DNA from: Isoetes taiwanensis | Taxonomy: Eukaryota; Streptophyta; Lycopodiopsida; Isoetales; Isoetaceae | Direction: 5' to 3' | DNA: 64,000 nucleotides | Assembly: GCA_021234155.1 (NCBI GenBank) | Contig: JAJEKV010000033.1 | Location: 9,333,641-9,397,640 of the forward strand | Shown: positions 34,251 to 46,889 of the stretch, one piece after another | Layout of the letters: every line of letters starts with the position of its first letter | Numbering within the stretch: the stretch's first letter is position 1 | The notes under the pieces: model-generated | What the model was told of the DNA's origin: nothing | What the model saw: only the letters and a program-made list of their open reading frames with translations | The model's database searches: none | Translations under genes and position numbers: made by a program

Positions 34251-35173
34251 TACAAATAATTAATGCTAAATGGAACTTTACCAAGATATTCACTATCCTG
34301 TAGACATCCAATCCCTTGGTACAAGAGTTTAACTTGGCATCATCACAGATATATAGTGCAATGCTTATATAATGAAGACCTAAGAAGCATCACTGTTTCC
34401 GAACTTCTGTTTGTATAACTAAGGTGTGCCCAAAATAACAACTCAAAAAAGCATATGAAACTTTATCCTATTGGAAATTCAACACCTAAACGCCGCGAAA
34501 CTGAACGTCGTCTTAAACCCAACCAAGATAAGCACAACCTCCATGAAGGGGAATATGAAGAATTTAAAGGAATCATATGCCCATCTAAGCATCCGTGTTC
34601 ATGTTGCAAGAGTTGGTGCCAAATAGAAGACTTGGGTTATGAAGGGTCAGATTGGATTTATAGCGATAAACAAAGATTGAAGTTCCTCCATAGTGAAAGG
34701 ACTATATTTCAGAGAAACGAATTGAAGATTATGGCCATTCATATCTTAAAGCCATTCCTTGCAAGATGCTTAGATTTGCAAGATAATACATATTTGAGAT
34801 GCTGACCATTGAGATGAAGAGAGAGAAATCAACATAGTGAGAATAATAAAAGGAGCATAGGAAGACATCTCTGACAATGATCCATATAGAAAAAGTGTGC
34901 ATTTCTGAATTTCAGTACCATGTAATTTTTTATGCATCGTACATTAAATGCAACTTCCTTATGTTTCTGTAATTAATTCTGAATTTCTATAGCTTCTTTG
35001 ATTTTAGATTTTTTTGAGAGGCTTGCCAATTTATTCACCTCAAAATTTGGCCACTGCCTTCCAAAAGGCCAATGAATGATAGCTGGCAAATGGATGTAAC
35101 CAAGTTGCTAGCTGTTGGATTATCATTTCCAGCATCCAACACTATCCTATCCTGGGAATGGTTTCATGCCAGA

Positions 35174-36790
35174 TTAAGATCCTTCATAAGTTGTATCCCT
35201 AATAAAGGCATGCGCCTCTTCCAAGTGTCCTGGACGACCCAAAAGATCAACCATGCAGTCATAATGTTCAGCTGTCGGTACGATGCCATAATCTTTGACC
35301 ATTGCATCGAAATAGCATTGTCCCTTATGAAGAAGGCCTGCATGACTACATGCATATAAACTATAGACAAATGTGATATTGTCGGGCTTCAAACCCTGCG
35401 ATATCATTTGCTGAAACAAATCCAGTGCTTCCTTACCAAATCCATGTTGTGCATATGATCCAATTCCAGGTCACAACATTGCATTGATACATTTGGTCAA
35501 ATACTTTTCACGCATCATGCAAGTTACCACATTTAGCATACATGTTAATCAGGGCAGTACCAATCGTGATGTCTGATGAATACTCATAAGATACAATCAT
35601 GTCATGGAACGGCTTCCCAGAGTTCAAAGAGGATATGCTTGCACAAGCATCAAGAACAGCAAGGAAAGTGATTGCATCTAGCTGTGCATGTGCGCATTCC
35701 ATTTGCTGAAAGAGTTTTAGGACTTCTCTGCCATGCCCACTCTAGGTGCACACAGAAAGCATGGCATTCCAAAATGCCACAGACCTTTGAGACATTTTAT
35801 TGAATATCAATTGTGCATGTTCCAAGCTGCCACAATTACCATCATATTTATCAAAGGATTACTGACTATCATATTAGCCGTGCATTCATTATTAACAATA
35901 ATAACGGCATGAATCAATAAATCATTTGCTAAATCATTGACACTATAGCACGAATCTAGTGCATTAATGTAGATCACCTGGTTCGCCTTGACATCTTCAA
36001 GCTGCATACAAAGCAAAAGTTGAAGGGTTTTGCCAGAGTGATTCTTATACGCATATGCTGCAACCATGGCATTCCAAGATATAATATCTCGTTTAAATAA
36101 TCTGTCAAACACAGTAGATGAACATTCTACATTTCCCGACTTCCCGTACATGTTAATAAGAGCATTTCCAATAGTGCTATCTATGATAGCCAGATGCAAT
36201 GATGCAAGAATGGACCATCTTGCCATCTGCATTACCAGAACATGCTGCCAGAGAGTTAATGAAGGTCACGCTATCTGCTCTTACATCACCTATTTGTGAT
36301 TCTATTAAACATTCCAGTGATTCTTTGGCATAACCTGCCTTTGCATATGCTGCAATAATGGCGTTCCAACATATAATATCTCTATGCTCCATCTTGACAA
36401 ACAAGGTATGTACATCCATTAGACTCTAACAATAGCCATACATATGGAGCAAGGAAGTTATACCATGTCTGATTGCAGCCGAGCATGCATAATGGCAGCA
36501 TGGACAAACTTTCCCAAAGCCATGTTAAACGAGTATAGTCTAAGAATGTTAAGGAAGGTTACTTTATTTGGCTCCATACCTTTTTCTTGCATCTACCATA
36601 GAAGTTCTAAAACATTATCACCGCCATGCTGAGCATAAATTGCTATCATAGCATTCCACGAAACTATATCCAATTGGGTAATCTCGTTAAAGACCGCACG
36701 CGCATTGATGCCACCCCATACATGTTAGCAAGAGTAGTTCCAACGACATCATCTAACTCATTGAATCCGCTCATCTTCTTCCGATGATGA
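35174..36790 (-). pseudogene. PLS-type PPR pseudogene
   Basis: At least six degenerate PPR repeats in shifting frames on the minus strand. They include QLDIVSWNAMIAIYAQHG and MQEKGMEPNKVTFLNIL (36.55-36.70 kb), MEHRDIICWNAIIAAYAKAG (36.38 kb), IGNALINMYGKSGNVECSST and RDIISWNAMVAAYAYKNHSG (36.1 kb), ITFLAVLDACASISSLNSGK and IGTALINMYAKCGNLHDA (35.6 kb), and LKPDNITFVYSLYACSHAGL then YDCMVDLLGRPGHLEEAHAF (35.3 kb). Stops and frameshifts separate nearly every repeat. No transit peptide, E or DYW domain is visible. PPR proteins normally act in organellar RNA editing or processing; this copy is dead. Confidence 0.9.
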
Positions 36791-36903
36791 TAAGCTATTA
36801 TTACCGTTCTAAGCGATTATATATGTATATGCAATTTGGCATGCAGACAGACAATTTATAAATGATTGAAGTGAGATCTAGTAATGAGCAACTGAGAAAA
36901 TAC

Positions 36904-37002
36904 CTTTTGGCAGCCATCGCAGGAAAATGGCAAACAATCGATGAGACGACAATCAGAAACAGAGCAATGGCAACCTAGATCAGGAAAGGCCGGCGTCCCC
37001 AT
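36904..37002 (-). CDS. First exon of an AN1 zinc-finger (SAP-like) protein
   Basis: ATG at 37002 opens 33 codons that match the N-terminus of plant stress-associated proteins with AN1 fingers: MGTPAFPDLGCHCSVSDC, then LIDCLPFSCDGCQK, containing the first four Cys ligands. It ends at a GTATTT donor. The expected continuation (VFCLEHR and the rest of the AN1 fold) was not found downstream on this strand, where PPR relics occur instead. It is therefore an orphan exon, either captured with the 4.9-kb insertion or left after disruption of a gene by PPR sequence. Confidence 0.7.
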
Positions 37003-37364
37003 TGCAGCTCACGACATATTCAAAAGAGAAAGGGAATATATAGGAAAAATTGCATTAAGGTTTTAAATTGAGGAATCCCCTGCCATATCCAATATCCAGT
37101 GTAACGGCACCTGTGTCGTCTCCTTCACAGGGCACAACGAAGGAAGTCAATAGCACAAGCCCGATGCAAGAAGAAGTTATTCCTTTGACCTTTTTCCATC
37201 TCCGTATCCAATTTTTTTCCGATTTTCTAATTTCCCTGGCCTTAGATTTGCGAAAGCATAGATCCGATAGTGCAAAATAAGCAACATCAGATTTTGATGA
37301 CATGGAAATTACACGTGGATAGGCTAGAATTTGAGGAAAGCTGTAGGCCCGGTAGGGCTGGTGT

Positions 37365-37859
37365 GCTAAAAATAAACCTTGACCTTTATTTAAAAGCAAA
37401 AAGGCAAAAAAAAGATGTTGTTACCTATAAATAGAAGGACAACTTTGAGATGTGATATCTTCGCGGCCACAACTCAGAATTCAGCGATCCTTACCTTGTT
37501 GGAAAGCCCTTGAAGTCTAGTTTCCAGATTGGACTTGGTTGTCCATAGTTTCCTTACGGTTTGAATGTTATGCCCAGAACGGTGCATAAGGGTCTAAGCT
37601 GACTGCACAACTAGATTTGCTTCTTTCTATGTTGATGAAGAGCCTAGCCTTGCTTTGTAGTATCTTCTCTAATTTCTTGCTTGATCATATCACTAGAAGG
37701 AGTTCATGTAACACCAGTGGTTGGTGGCTAGAAAGAGCTTGTTCTTATACAGTCTTGCGGAGTAGCTTGACTTGGTGACATCTCTTCTAGTTGGTCCGGT
37801 AGGGTGGTAAATCGAGTACCCTGTGGTTTTTACTTTCTAATAAGTTGATGAATTTTGCA
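37365..37859 (+). repeat. Element 3: 3' LTR, right part
   Basis: Continues the LTR interrupted at 32427 and matches about 30680-31153, ending TTTTGCA. Confidence 0.85.
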
Positions 37860-38652
37860 GGAAGAATAGAGAATTCATAACAGCTCGATGTATAAGCTTA
37901 GTTCCAGAGCTGCATTTATATTTGCATCAAAATCATAAAAACAAATGTCCAAGTTTGAAGTTCAAAGCACAAGGTCAAATCTTCCTAACCATTTTTGAAA
38001 CCATTTCTGTGGTTTAGATGGTGGCTGCCATAGTCAAGAATGCCAAAGCACATAGAATAACCCCTATATGGCATCGATTTTCTCTGTGGTTGCAGATTGC
38101 TGCACTGTAGACATGGAAAAAACAGATAAACCAAGTACAGGAGCACAAAATCAACTAATATCTTTTTGTATCAAAAAGTGTTTGGATAAGAATTTCACGT
38201 CTAGTTTTGGCCATGGAGAAACCTCCAAGCTGGCACTTAACCACCAAATAGTTGCATTGGTCATGCCAAATCCTGTTATCTTAGATATGTCGAATCATTG
38301 GTGATGACAAATCCGGCTATTTAGCTTGTCATGGCTGTCCAAAATCTTTCAAATAAGTAGGCATATAGCCATTTGTCCTATCTAGATATGCAGTTACAGA
38401 TGGTCGTTAACCAAAAAGAAGAATAGCTTCAACTAGATGTTGTTTGGCACCAAGGCCTTAGGCCAGAATAAATTTATAACCTTTACTCTTGCCATTTTCC
38501 ATTAACCACTAAGGCCAATATTTCATATTAATATTTTCCATGATGATATTCTCGTGTACATGGTCATCATTAAGTGCATGTCAGTCATCAATTCAATGCC
38601 ATGTTGAATTTGGTATAGTGTGTATGGAGCTTTAATATCGTTATTATATTCA
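37860..38652. other. Non-coding stretch, nothing recognised
   Basis: AT-rich sequence between element 3 and the CACTA-like end; one 78-codon open frame at 38068 has no recognisable domain. Confidence 0.4.
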
Positions 38653-38873
38653 CTATTGGGGAAGTGCTATTATGGAACCGACGTTTTTTCTGACGATTTT
38701 TCTGGCAAATCATTGTAGAAGATCTCACGCTTTTTCTGACAATTTTTCTGACACTATATCGTCAGATAATATTCGTCAGGTAATTCGTCAGCCAGTAGTG
38801 TATGGTTAGTTCTCTATTTTGTGAAGACCATCTGACGATTTTTCTGACAAAAAATGCTCATTCTCTTGTAGTG
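38653..38873. mobile_element. CACTA-like short element or terminus
   Basis: The right end reads TCTCTTGTAGTG, the inverse of the CACTACAAGA terminus of CACTA transposons. Subterminal repeats of CTGACGATTTTTCTGACA type occur at least five times in both orientations. A CACTA at 38653 could be the other end, giving a 221-bp non-autonomous element. The flanking 3-bp duplication is not exact. Confidence 0.5.
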
Positions 38874-39179
38874 TATTCTTTACCTTAGGTTAGGAATATT
38901 TAAAAGAATTGCAATGGTTGGGAAACAAATTGAATACAATATCTATACTAAGGTACGGTAGATATCTGAGGAAAATAGAGGGAATATCTGAACTAGAATA
39001 ACAGAACTATGATTAGAGGAGATAAACTAGATAAGTATTTGTAAAAATAGGAAGATAAACTTTGATCCCATGAGGTACGTCTCCATTTCTTTAATGCATG
39101 CACCAAAGCAATCAATTTTTTTTTCATAACTGTTATACCCTTGCTTCGATGGTTTTAACATGTGGCTAACCTAGACTAA

Positions 39180-39743
39180 TAGATGTCTGTCTTGCATGAG
39201 TACGGGGGCAATGGCATTTTCACTAGCGTTGGAACATACTAGAAAAAGTTTACTCCAATATAGCAAGCCAATACATGTTCGTTTGCCATCTTTTTCTTCA
39301 AAAATTGAAAAGCTTTCTTGGCTTCTGTATCCCAAACAAAAGGTACATCATTTTAGAAAAAACTTATTGAGGGGAAGCATGACTTTTGCAAAGTCTCTTA
39401 TAAATCTCTGATAACAACTATATCGTTTCATAAAGAGCACAAATCCTTGAGGTTCTCAGGACGAGGCCACTTGATAATAGCCTTCATTATGTCAGGATCC
39501 ATCATAATGCCATATTTGGATATAATATGACCCAAATATCCAACCTCTTGCATAAAGAATCAGCTTTTTGACTCATTAACAAACAACTTGTTTTGCCTAA
39601 AGAGGTCAAAAACCTATTGAAGATGTTATTTGTCCTCATCTATTGATCTGTTGTAAATAAGAATATCGCCAAAGAAGACAACATTACACTTTTCCAATAC
39701 TGGTGCTAAAAATATTCACATGAGACGGTAAAATGTTGCTGGA
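39180..39743 (-). pseudogene. Element 0: Ty3/gypsy RT-RNase H relic
   Basis: Minus-strand translation gives ATF.RLM at the 39.73-kb edge, VVFFGDILIYNRS (a decayed FFDDI motif), NKLFVNESK, VGYLGHIIS, KWPRPENLKDL, FVWDTEAKKAF and ENAIAPVLMQD (start of RNase H), with stops between. The reading begins abruptly at 39743, where the LTR of element 1 starts, so the upstream half of this RT should resume beyond the 5' LTR of element 1, outside the window. Confidence 0.85.
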
Positions 39744-40219
39744 TGTGACGTTCCCTACTCGCATACGATGCACTCACCGTATACAAACAGGAGTTCATCC
39801 CCCATACCAGCTCCACACTGATACAGGGCCCTCCACATATCATTGCACCCGTAACGAGTCCCAGTGGGAAGAGTGAAGGGGTCATTTTACCCTGTCTCCC
39901 TCAGGGCCTACCTAGCTGCGGAAGCGTAAACATACACGTCAGTATACAACATAATCACATATCCACCTCAAAGGGTGGCGCATCAACATCTGCATAGACA
40001 ATGATCGGCATCATACATAAGGGAAAACCTACACAAGGCTCAGACTCGAAGGGATGACTGACGGCTTGGGTCTCCATAGTTCATTGCAGACAGAATTCAT
40101 GGCAATAGATTTGGCTGGCATAAGAACATGGCATAGGGTTGTCCACTCCATCCGCCCCTCCTGTGCACACTTTGCAGAGTAGGCTGAAAAGTGTTGGGAC
40201 CTAACTGTAGCCCGCCGGA
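39744..40219 (-). repeat. Element 1: 3' LTR, distal part
   Basis: Begins TGTGACGTTCCC on the plus strand and matches 62795-63262 of the 5' LTR closely. It stops at CCCGCCGGA, where element 2 is inserted, and continues at 51724. Confidence 0.92.
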
Positions 40220-41862
40220 TGTGACGTTCCAGGGGAATATACGCTATAAATACGTATATTCCTGGACCCGTCACTATACAAGTCTATCTTCGTAGCCTTG
40301 TATACCATAGATTGTGGCACTAGGGGGCATGACTAAGTTATTCATATAACTTAGCTAACCTTAGGTTAAGACCATTTTCCACGTGGCCTTAACCTATTGG
40401 GCACCCGCCACACGGTCTTACCCTATTGGAGCCACGTGGCATAACATGTGAACCCTAACCTATAAAGGCCTAAACCCTAACCCTAGGCCTCTTTTTCTGC
40501 TCCAACAAAGTCGGGGAACCTTCAAGGCCAAACTCCGTTTTGAGAACCGGCTCACGTGGCATAGTTTAGCACAAAGAGACCCTGGAGCGGGCATTAGCAG
40601 GAGTGGGAGCTACCAACACTTCAAGACCATGGAGATGCGAGGGATTGGGAGGGAGTGCTTCAGGAGCAGATATGTAGAGTAGTAGTCATAGTAGTTCATC
40701 TGGAATTAACATTCCAGATGAGTTTGTATCTTGTATCTAGGGTAGAGCCATCCTAGAACCCTCATGCATCATCTTGAACCCTAATCAATGAACCCTAACC
40801 ATTAGTTAGATTTGTATGATTAGGTTAAGATGTTCTTCTCATGATTATTCTCATGATATGATGATTATGTGATGATGGTTGATCATGTTGCTCCTCTTGT
40901 ATTGGGAAGGGGGGTAGAGACCTAGGGCCATATGTAGTATGCTCCTAGAGTAGATCCCTTAGTTCCTATTAGTTGCGGCTTTGTGCATAGGAACCCACGG
41001 GCTATGGAGGCTATGATGTGACTCAAAGACTACACAACGGGCTAGAGGCAATGCGGAGGGAGGATCCCCGCCGAAAGTGGGGGATACGGGGGATCCCATA
41101 GTGGGCTAGGCTTATGGTGGGGTCACTTGTGCGGGCCGAGCATGGGTCCGACACCTCCCGAGGCGATGGTGTCGCCTCGCCTCTCAAGAGTCGCAGAAGT
41201 GCGGCTTGGCTCTTATTTTGGGGGTTCGGTCGGGTATGAATCGTGTGTCGCCACGATTCTCTAGCCGCCTGTGGAACCTCTAGACCCCTGTGAAGGGGAG
41301 ATGCAACCTTCCGCCTCGACGACCAAAGGGAGATGCAACTGAGTAGTCCCGATGGGTGATGCCATGGGATTACGATCCGGAAGGCTCTGATCATGCCGAG
41401 CCCCGATTGAGCCCATCTGCAAAGTATGCAATGGAGGGGCGGATGGAGTGGTCAACCCTAGCCATTGTCTTATGCCAGCCCTCGCCATTGCCATGACTCC
41501 TGGCCGGCTATCTATCTTGAGGCCTAGCCACCATCCTCCTTATGAGTCGAGCCATGGGTAGGAGCTCTTATGTTTTATGGGTTATGATTATCTTCTTTGC
41601 TCTTATGGATATGTGATGGACTACCCCTGGGGTAGTATGTTGTATTGTTATTATTGCTAGTTCCGACGTTGTTTATGCTTCCGTCGGGATAGGAGCCCAT
41701 AGGGGAAGGGCGCGCAAGACACCTTCAGAATTGTCCCCCCGCCCGCACTAGGATTCTCTCAGAAAGGGGTTAGACGGAGGGCCCATGCGGTTGATGGACC
41801 GGATGGGGGATTTCCTGACGAGTGTACGGCCGGGCGCCGTATATTTAGCAGGGAGCGTCACA
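40220..41862 (+). repeat. Element 2: 5' LTR
   Basis: 1643 bp, matching 49714-51723 apart from indels and the SINE-like insertion. Contains a CTATAAATAC TATA-like box at about 40247 and telomere-like AACCCTAACC phrases near 40440-40490 and 40770-40800. Confidence 0.92.
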
Positions 41863-41863
41863 A

Positions 41864-41875
41864 TGGTATCAGAGC
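41864..41875 (+). other. Element 2: primer-binding site
   Basis: TGGTATCAGAGC, complementary to the 3' end of plant initiator Met tRNA, one base after the LTR. Confidence 0.95.
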
Positions 41876-42331
41876 AATGTTCTTGGTTGACCAAGAGCTA
41901 GCCCTGACCATATCCCTGAATAGGTAGACTAACTGGCCTAGCTAATGAATGGAATGAGAATTCCGCCTTTGAACCATGAAATGGGAGAAATTTTTTTCCC
42001 ATTAGTAGGGTCGTGAATTAGATTAAGTATAGTCTAAGTGGTGGAAATAATATAGTCAAAAGAAACCTTCTAGTAAATTTGAGCTCAAGTTGTTCATGAA
42101 CCGCACCTTTCAAGTGAAAAATTGAATGAGAAATCGCTCAAAATAAAGCTTGAAAGAAATGGCGTGAAATGACCACTACTTGGCCCAAAAAGGAATTAGG
42201 AAATTTTGAGAAATAGTTAAGTAATTAGGGAAAGTACCTTAATTATTAACCCATAGTTATAATAAAATTTATTCTTAAGAAAAAGTAGCTATTAAACCTA
42301 TAGAAGCACCTCTACTCCCTAGAAGTTCTAA

Positions 42332-42691
42332 ATGGTAGCTGAACCTCTCCTTTACCATTGTAAGGCGAATTATAAGCTAATCTCTCTCGGCTGCCATAAG
42401 AGTGTCCACCGAACGGTAACAACCGACCGAGATCGATCCAAAGGAGCCATGGAGATAGAGGCAAGATCGCTCGAAGAGGGCCAAGCTGTGGGGAGGACCA
42501 AACAAGTAGCTAGGAAGGTTGGAAGCTCCACTTGCACCGGAACGCTTGAAGCACTCACGGTTGGCAAGAACAAGCAAATTTTGAGGCCCCGCGACTTAGG
42601 CCGTGATTTATCTAACTTAGCCACTCAAGCTCTTTCGACTAATCGCTTTCACTTCGTGGAGAAGCAACGACTTAGCACTTCAGGTGAATAA
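42332..42691 (+). CDS. Element 2: ORF with histone-H3-tail-like motif
   Basis: A 119-codon frame about 460 bp after the PBS. Codons at 42491-42517 read GRTKQVARK, which matches the H3 N-terminus (ARTKQTARK) at seven of nine positions. The following sequence (GTLEALTVGKNKQILRPRD, then LGRDLSNLATQALSTNRF) has only weak resemblance to the H3 alpha-N/alpha-1 region. Downstream of it (42.7-43.2 kb) the plus strand encodes Lys/Arg/Glu-rich sequence in several frames. By position it could correspond to the histone-bearing region of element 1, but the globular domain is not convincing and the match may be chance. Confidence 0.3.
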   Translation: MVAEPLLYHCKANYKLISLGCHKSVHRTVTTDRDRSKGAMEIEARSLEEGQAVGRTKQVARKVGSSTCTGTLEALTVGKNKQILRPRDLGRDLSNLATQALSTNRFHFVEKQRLSTSGE

Positions 42692-45600
42692 TCGCAAGGC
42701 TCGGGGAAATTGAGATCGTGGGCGCCTCGCAAGGCAGCAGAAAGAGCAAGTAGCAGAGCAACCCGGCAAGAAGAGCAACCCCAAAGAATGGGGGAGAGCA
42801 GGTGAAGAGCAAGTAGCAAGAGCAACTCGACAAAGAGGAGCAACCGCAACACTGGGAAGGATAGGGGAGCAAGAAGAAGAGGGAGCAACCCCTAATACGA
42901 AAGCAACCCCACCGCGTGAACAGCAAAGAAGGGGAGCTTGGAAAGCAATCGATGCGAAGAAAAGGAAGGAAGAGACGAGGCAAGGAGAGAACCACAACTA
43001 GACGAACTCGAGGAGGATGAGCCCGAAGAAGAAGGACCACAACAACAAGAGGAGGGAGCAAGAGGCTAAAGAAGAAGAGGAAGAGGAAGCCAAGATCTGC
43101 ACCCTTGATGGTCCGGAGCCCTCAGAGGGAGGCAAATGAGGCGAGCCGGTACAACTTTTTGAAGAAGGCAACCCTCTCGCTGATCCATACCAAGCAGGCC
43201 CAAAGACCTCCACCCGGCGAGAGGAGAATTCGCAAGGAGAAGCCGTGAAGAGCCCTAGTCTAGCAAACTATATAAATATAAGTTTTTCCTGTACATTGCT
43301 TTACTCATTAGAAGTAAATTTACTATAAATTAATTAGAAGCATAGTCACTTGATTTAGGGCAAAATTGATCCAAATTTCGTACCAAAAGATGTTAGAATG
43401 CTTAGAAATTGTCTAGAAATGCAGTGTAGCACTTTAAATTTGTTAAAAATATTCAAAAATAGCTAGAATTGGCCCACCCGTGAGAGACACTAAACACGCT
43501 CAAGGTTTCAAGGACGCAGAGGCCATCCAAGCGATTCACCCGGTTTGCCCATATTTGCACTTTTAGATATCTTTTTGGTATAAAACAAGTTGCTAGTTAG
43601 CTTAGAATTGGCCCAAATAGGCATTCTAAGATCTTATAGTTCCTCAAATTGTTGAATATTGGCAGAAATCAAGGTATCAGGGTGAAACCGTGCCAAATGG
43701 GTGTGCGTCCTCAACGCAGGTGGCATTGGCGCGGATTCACCCTGTGTCATATGATTTGAAGTCAAAATTTAGCAAAATTACATTGAAAAGGGTCTTAGTA
43801 CATATGCTAGTCTTCTACCTCGCACTCTAATGTCTTGTAGTACCCCATTCTAGCTTTTCAATCCATTTGAACCTCATCTTAAAAGAATTCCCACCGTGAA
43901 AGGAATCGAACCCCCACCCATGTGGTTGAACCCCCCAACCCCGTGCCAACCATCGAGGGCATCGTTTGTGTTTGAATTATAATTCTTAATTAAATTTAAG
44001 CTTTAATAATGTTAGATAATATTAATGGCCAAGCCCTAGACTTAGAACCAAGATCCTTAAGCTAGATAGAGACAACATCTGCACTCATCATAGCTTAGTT
44101 GTCGCTCTTATCTTGCTAAGTGTCTTCTTGTCTACATATAGATAGTATAATTAAACATTTTCTTAGGAAACCAGCCTAGTTGCCAAGGCCTTAGAAATTG
44201 TTGTCACACGTTGGTATGATACACCAACACACGTTATAGGTGCACTATCATCAAGTGTCTTCAGCCATGCCTTTGTATCATAGATAATTATCTAGGAATT
44301 CATCCTCTCTAAGTAATTTAGTCTAGCACACCAAGTATACCCAAAGTGAGTCTCCTTCTACCACCCCATAATAGTAAATAAGTACCTTTCTCAGTGCCTA
44401 GTAAAGTGCCAAGTGGGTCAATTGAGGTAGAGGGGATAAAGGTATAAAAATAGGGTTTGTAGAGCAAATAGATATAAGTAATTGTTGTTATGGTAGTATT
44501 AGTTGCCTTGTGCTTAGGGCAATAATATAGGTCAGGCGAACCTTCGTTGCAGATCCTCGAGCCTCGACAGTGGAGCCACTCGACAAAATCAATGAATCGA
44601 AGCAGAGAGGGCAACTTATGGAGGAAACTTCAACAAAGCAAAAGCCAAGCGGTGTAATGGGGAAGCCTTAACAAAAATAAAGGAGAGCCTATAGGATGGA
44701 TGATTGCGACATCAAGGATAGACACAAGACTTGCCAAGAGGGCTATGCAACGCCCAATGGGCATCATGGCACTTTACAAAATTGATCACATTAGGGGAGG
44801 AACACCTCCTAGTCAAGGATATTCTCCAAGTGCCATATTGTCTCGAGGAACGGCCCCACATCGATGACTAATGTCACGCCTACACCACCAACCAGTACAC
44901 TTCATCGACTTATGGTATCAAGAGCCCTAAAGGATGAGATCGACATACCTCCTCCGGAAGGGCAACTATCATAGATATCCGTGCCATAGTAGTATCAGAT
45001 TTGGACTTCAAGCAAACATGCTTTGACTAAGGAGGTATTACAAGTGAGCAAGGGTGGGCTCCTCAGGAATAGAAATATGGAGAGACTGCAACAAACTTCT
45101 TCCTCATCAGCCCCGATATCGACAGTACCATCTCAAGATCACGACAATCTTCTACCTTAGAGATTGGAGGTCAAACACCATCAAGAAGAGGCATCATGGG
45201 GGGAAAAAATACTAGCATGACTAACTGATCACTCGAGATTATAGTCCCTGCACATGGATGCAAATAAACTCCTCTCAAAGAAGAGAAGTTGCACGCTTAG
45301 AAGTGGTAAAGCACTCGACATTGTCTTCACCTTTTATAACAAAGAAAGATGTGGCAGCCGTGAGGAAGAATCAAATCGACAAGGTCAACACAACAATATC
45401 AATTCAAGAGTTAGAATAATCATCCTCGAATCTCGTAATCTCCAAGGCAGATGAGCGACATGAAAGATTCTAGAATGTGAAGAACATTACCTTCAAGCTC
45501 TAGGATGCGACACCGAGCCTTATGTCGCCACTACATCAGCAAGTTCACTAAGAGGGATAATGTTAATGAAGATAGTCAACATCAACATTAAGGACGCATC

Positions 45601-46889
45601 GTGAGTCTAATATGTTTGACAAAAGAAGCAAGTGGCACGTGAATGATCATACAAAGAACTCCAAGGATACCACATTCTTTTCAATAAATTATGGACCATC
45701 GCTTTGCTACTCCAACGACTAATGACTACACCAGCTTTTAAGCAAGCTAGAGGACCTATCGATAGTTGAGTTTCTTAGAATTATGGGTGATAACATCCAT
45801 GATGGGATTGGGTCAGTAATTTCGAGTAGATTTTTGTTATTTCTTTTTTTAGAAGGATGTACCCAAGATTTGAGCAAAGCTTCAAGGATTGGGAAGAAAA
45901 TGTATGGAGTACAATAATTGTATACATTGTCGACAGATATCCAACATATTAAAACCTCTTCGTGGAGCTTGATCACCTCGCTAAGAAGGATTCAATAATA
46001 GGATAACCGGCCGACCATGTATATGACGAAGTACTTTAGAAGAAGATAAGGAATAATCCAACCAAGTGAAGGGAAGCAATCTAATAAGTCCAACTTCTTA
46101 GATGGCATCAACTCAAAGGTGGGACTATTTCAAGAGGGCAATAAGTAAGAAAGGGGAGATCCTAGAGTATAGATTAGATCTAAAACAAGAATAATTATCT
46201 AATCATATAGTTTTCTATGTGTGCCCAAAAGTAATGTCATGCCGACTAAACTTGTGGCCATAAGATTTATGTAAGTAGTTATTTAACTTGTAATTTTGCA
46301 CCTTCTAGATGCATGGACATCTTTAAGAGCAAGACTCTTAAGTCTAAATCTAGGCCGATGAGTTAAGGCAAGGCCGAAGTAATTCGCAAACACCAATGGA
46401 ACAAGAGTCAAGTTCGACATCAACCTTAAGCGAAGCAAAGTAGAGCATCGACACCAACTTATGTACATTGGCAATTATGACCTCATAGTAAGCATGCAAT
46501 ATTAAAGCTGGCTAAAGCAATAATTGATTATTATAAGCAAGAGATACTTATCCCAAAGACCAAAGGGCAAGTACCTTATAATTTAAGTTAAGTAATTCCA
46601 ATCGCAACGCATGTCAAGAAAGGCAATTACTTAAGTGCATCATGAGGAATGAGGTCATACATAAGCTACAAGTTGTCGACTCAACCGCAATAGTAAGAAG
46701 AAAGATGCTACTTGAAAACAGGTTGCCTTGGCCAAATTCTAAGTAATTAAGAAGTCCCATGATATATCCCTTGATGAAATTTGAGAGCTTTTGCTCTATA
46801 GAAGCATAGAGACTGAAATCACTTTGCAGGATGGATGAGAGCGATCCAGCAAGGCTCTTTATAGAATCAGCACTTCCGAAAGCTAGCGA
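42692..46889 (+). other. Element 2: decayed leader and gag region
   Basis: No intact frame. 42.7-43.25 kb is rich in charged codons (for example LEEDEPEEEG near 43.0 kb). The rest should include gag by position, but no capsid or CCHC motif could be read. Long antisense open frames at 42.65-43.2 kb are shadows of the purine-rich strand. Confidence 0.5.

Larger units (their letters stand above)
32428..37364. mobile_element. 4.9-kb insertion carrying PPR and AN1 sequence
   Basis: The LTR sequence is interrupted here, and GCTAA is present on both sides (32423-32427 and 37365-37369), consistent with a 5-bp target duplication. The ends (CTAGCAAAAGGC... and ...GGTAGGGCTGGTGT) show no TG/CA or terminal inverted repeat that would name the carrier. 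Between the decayed PPR pieces (32.43-33.89 and 34.25-35.17 kb) nothing else was recognised. Confidence 0.6.

Noticed and set aside
40440-40800. Telomeric repeats (AACCCTAACC phrases)
   Set aside because: Only scattered short phrases inside the LTR of element 2, repeated in its other LTR; not a telomere array.
42649-43213. Long antisense Leu/Ser/Cys-rich open frames in element 2
   Set aside because: They are the complement of a purine-rich, Lys/Glu/Arg-coding strand and lie antisense to the element; no membrane protein family was recognised.
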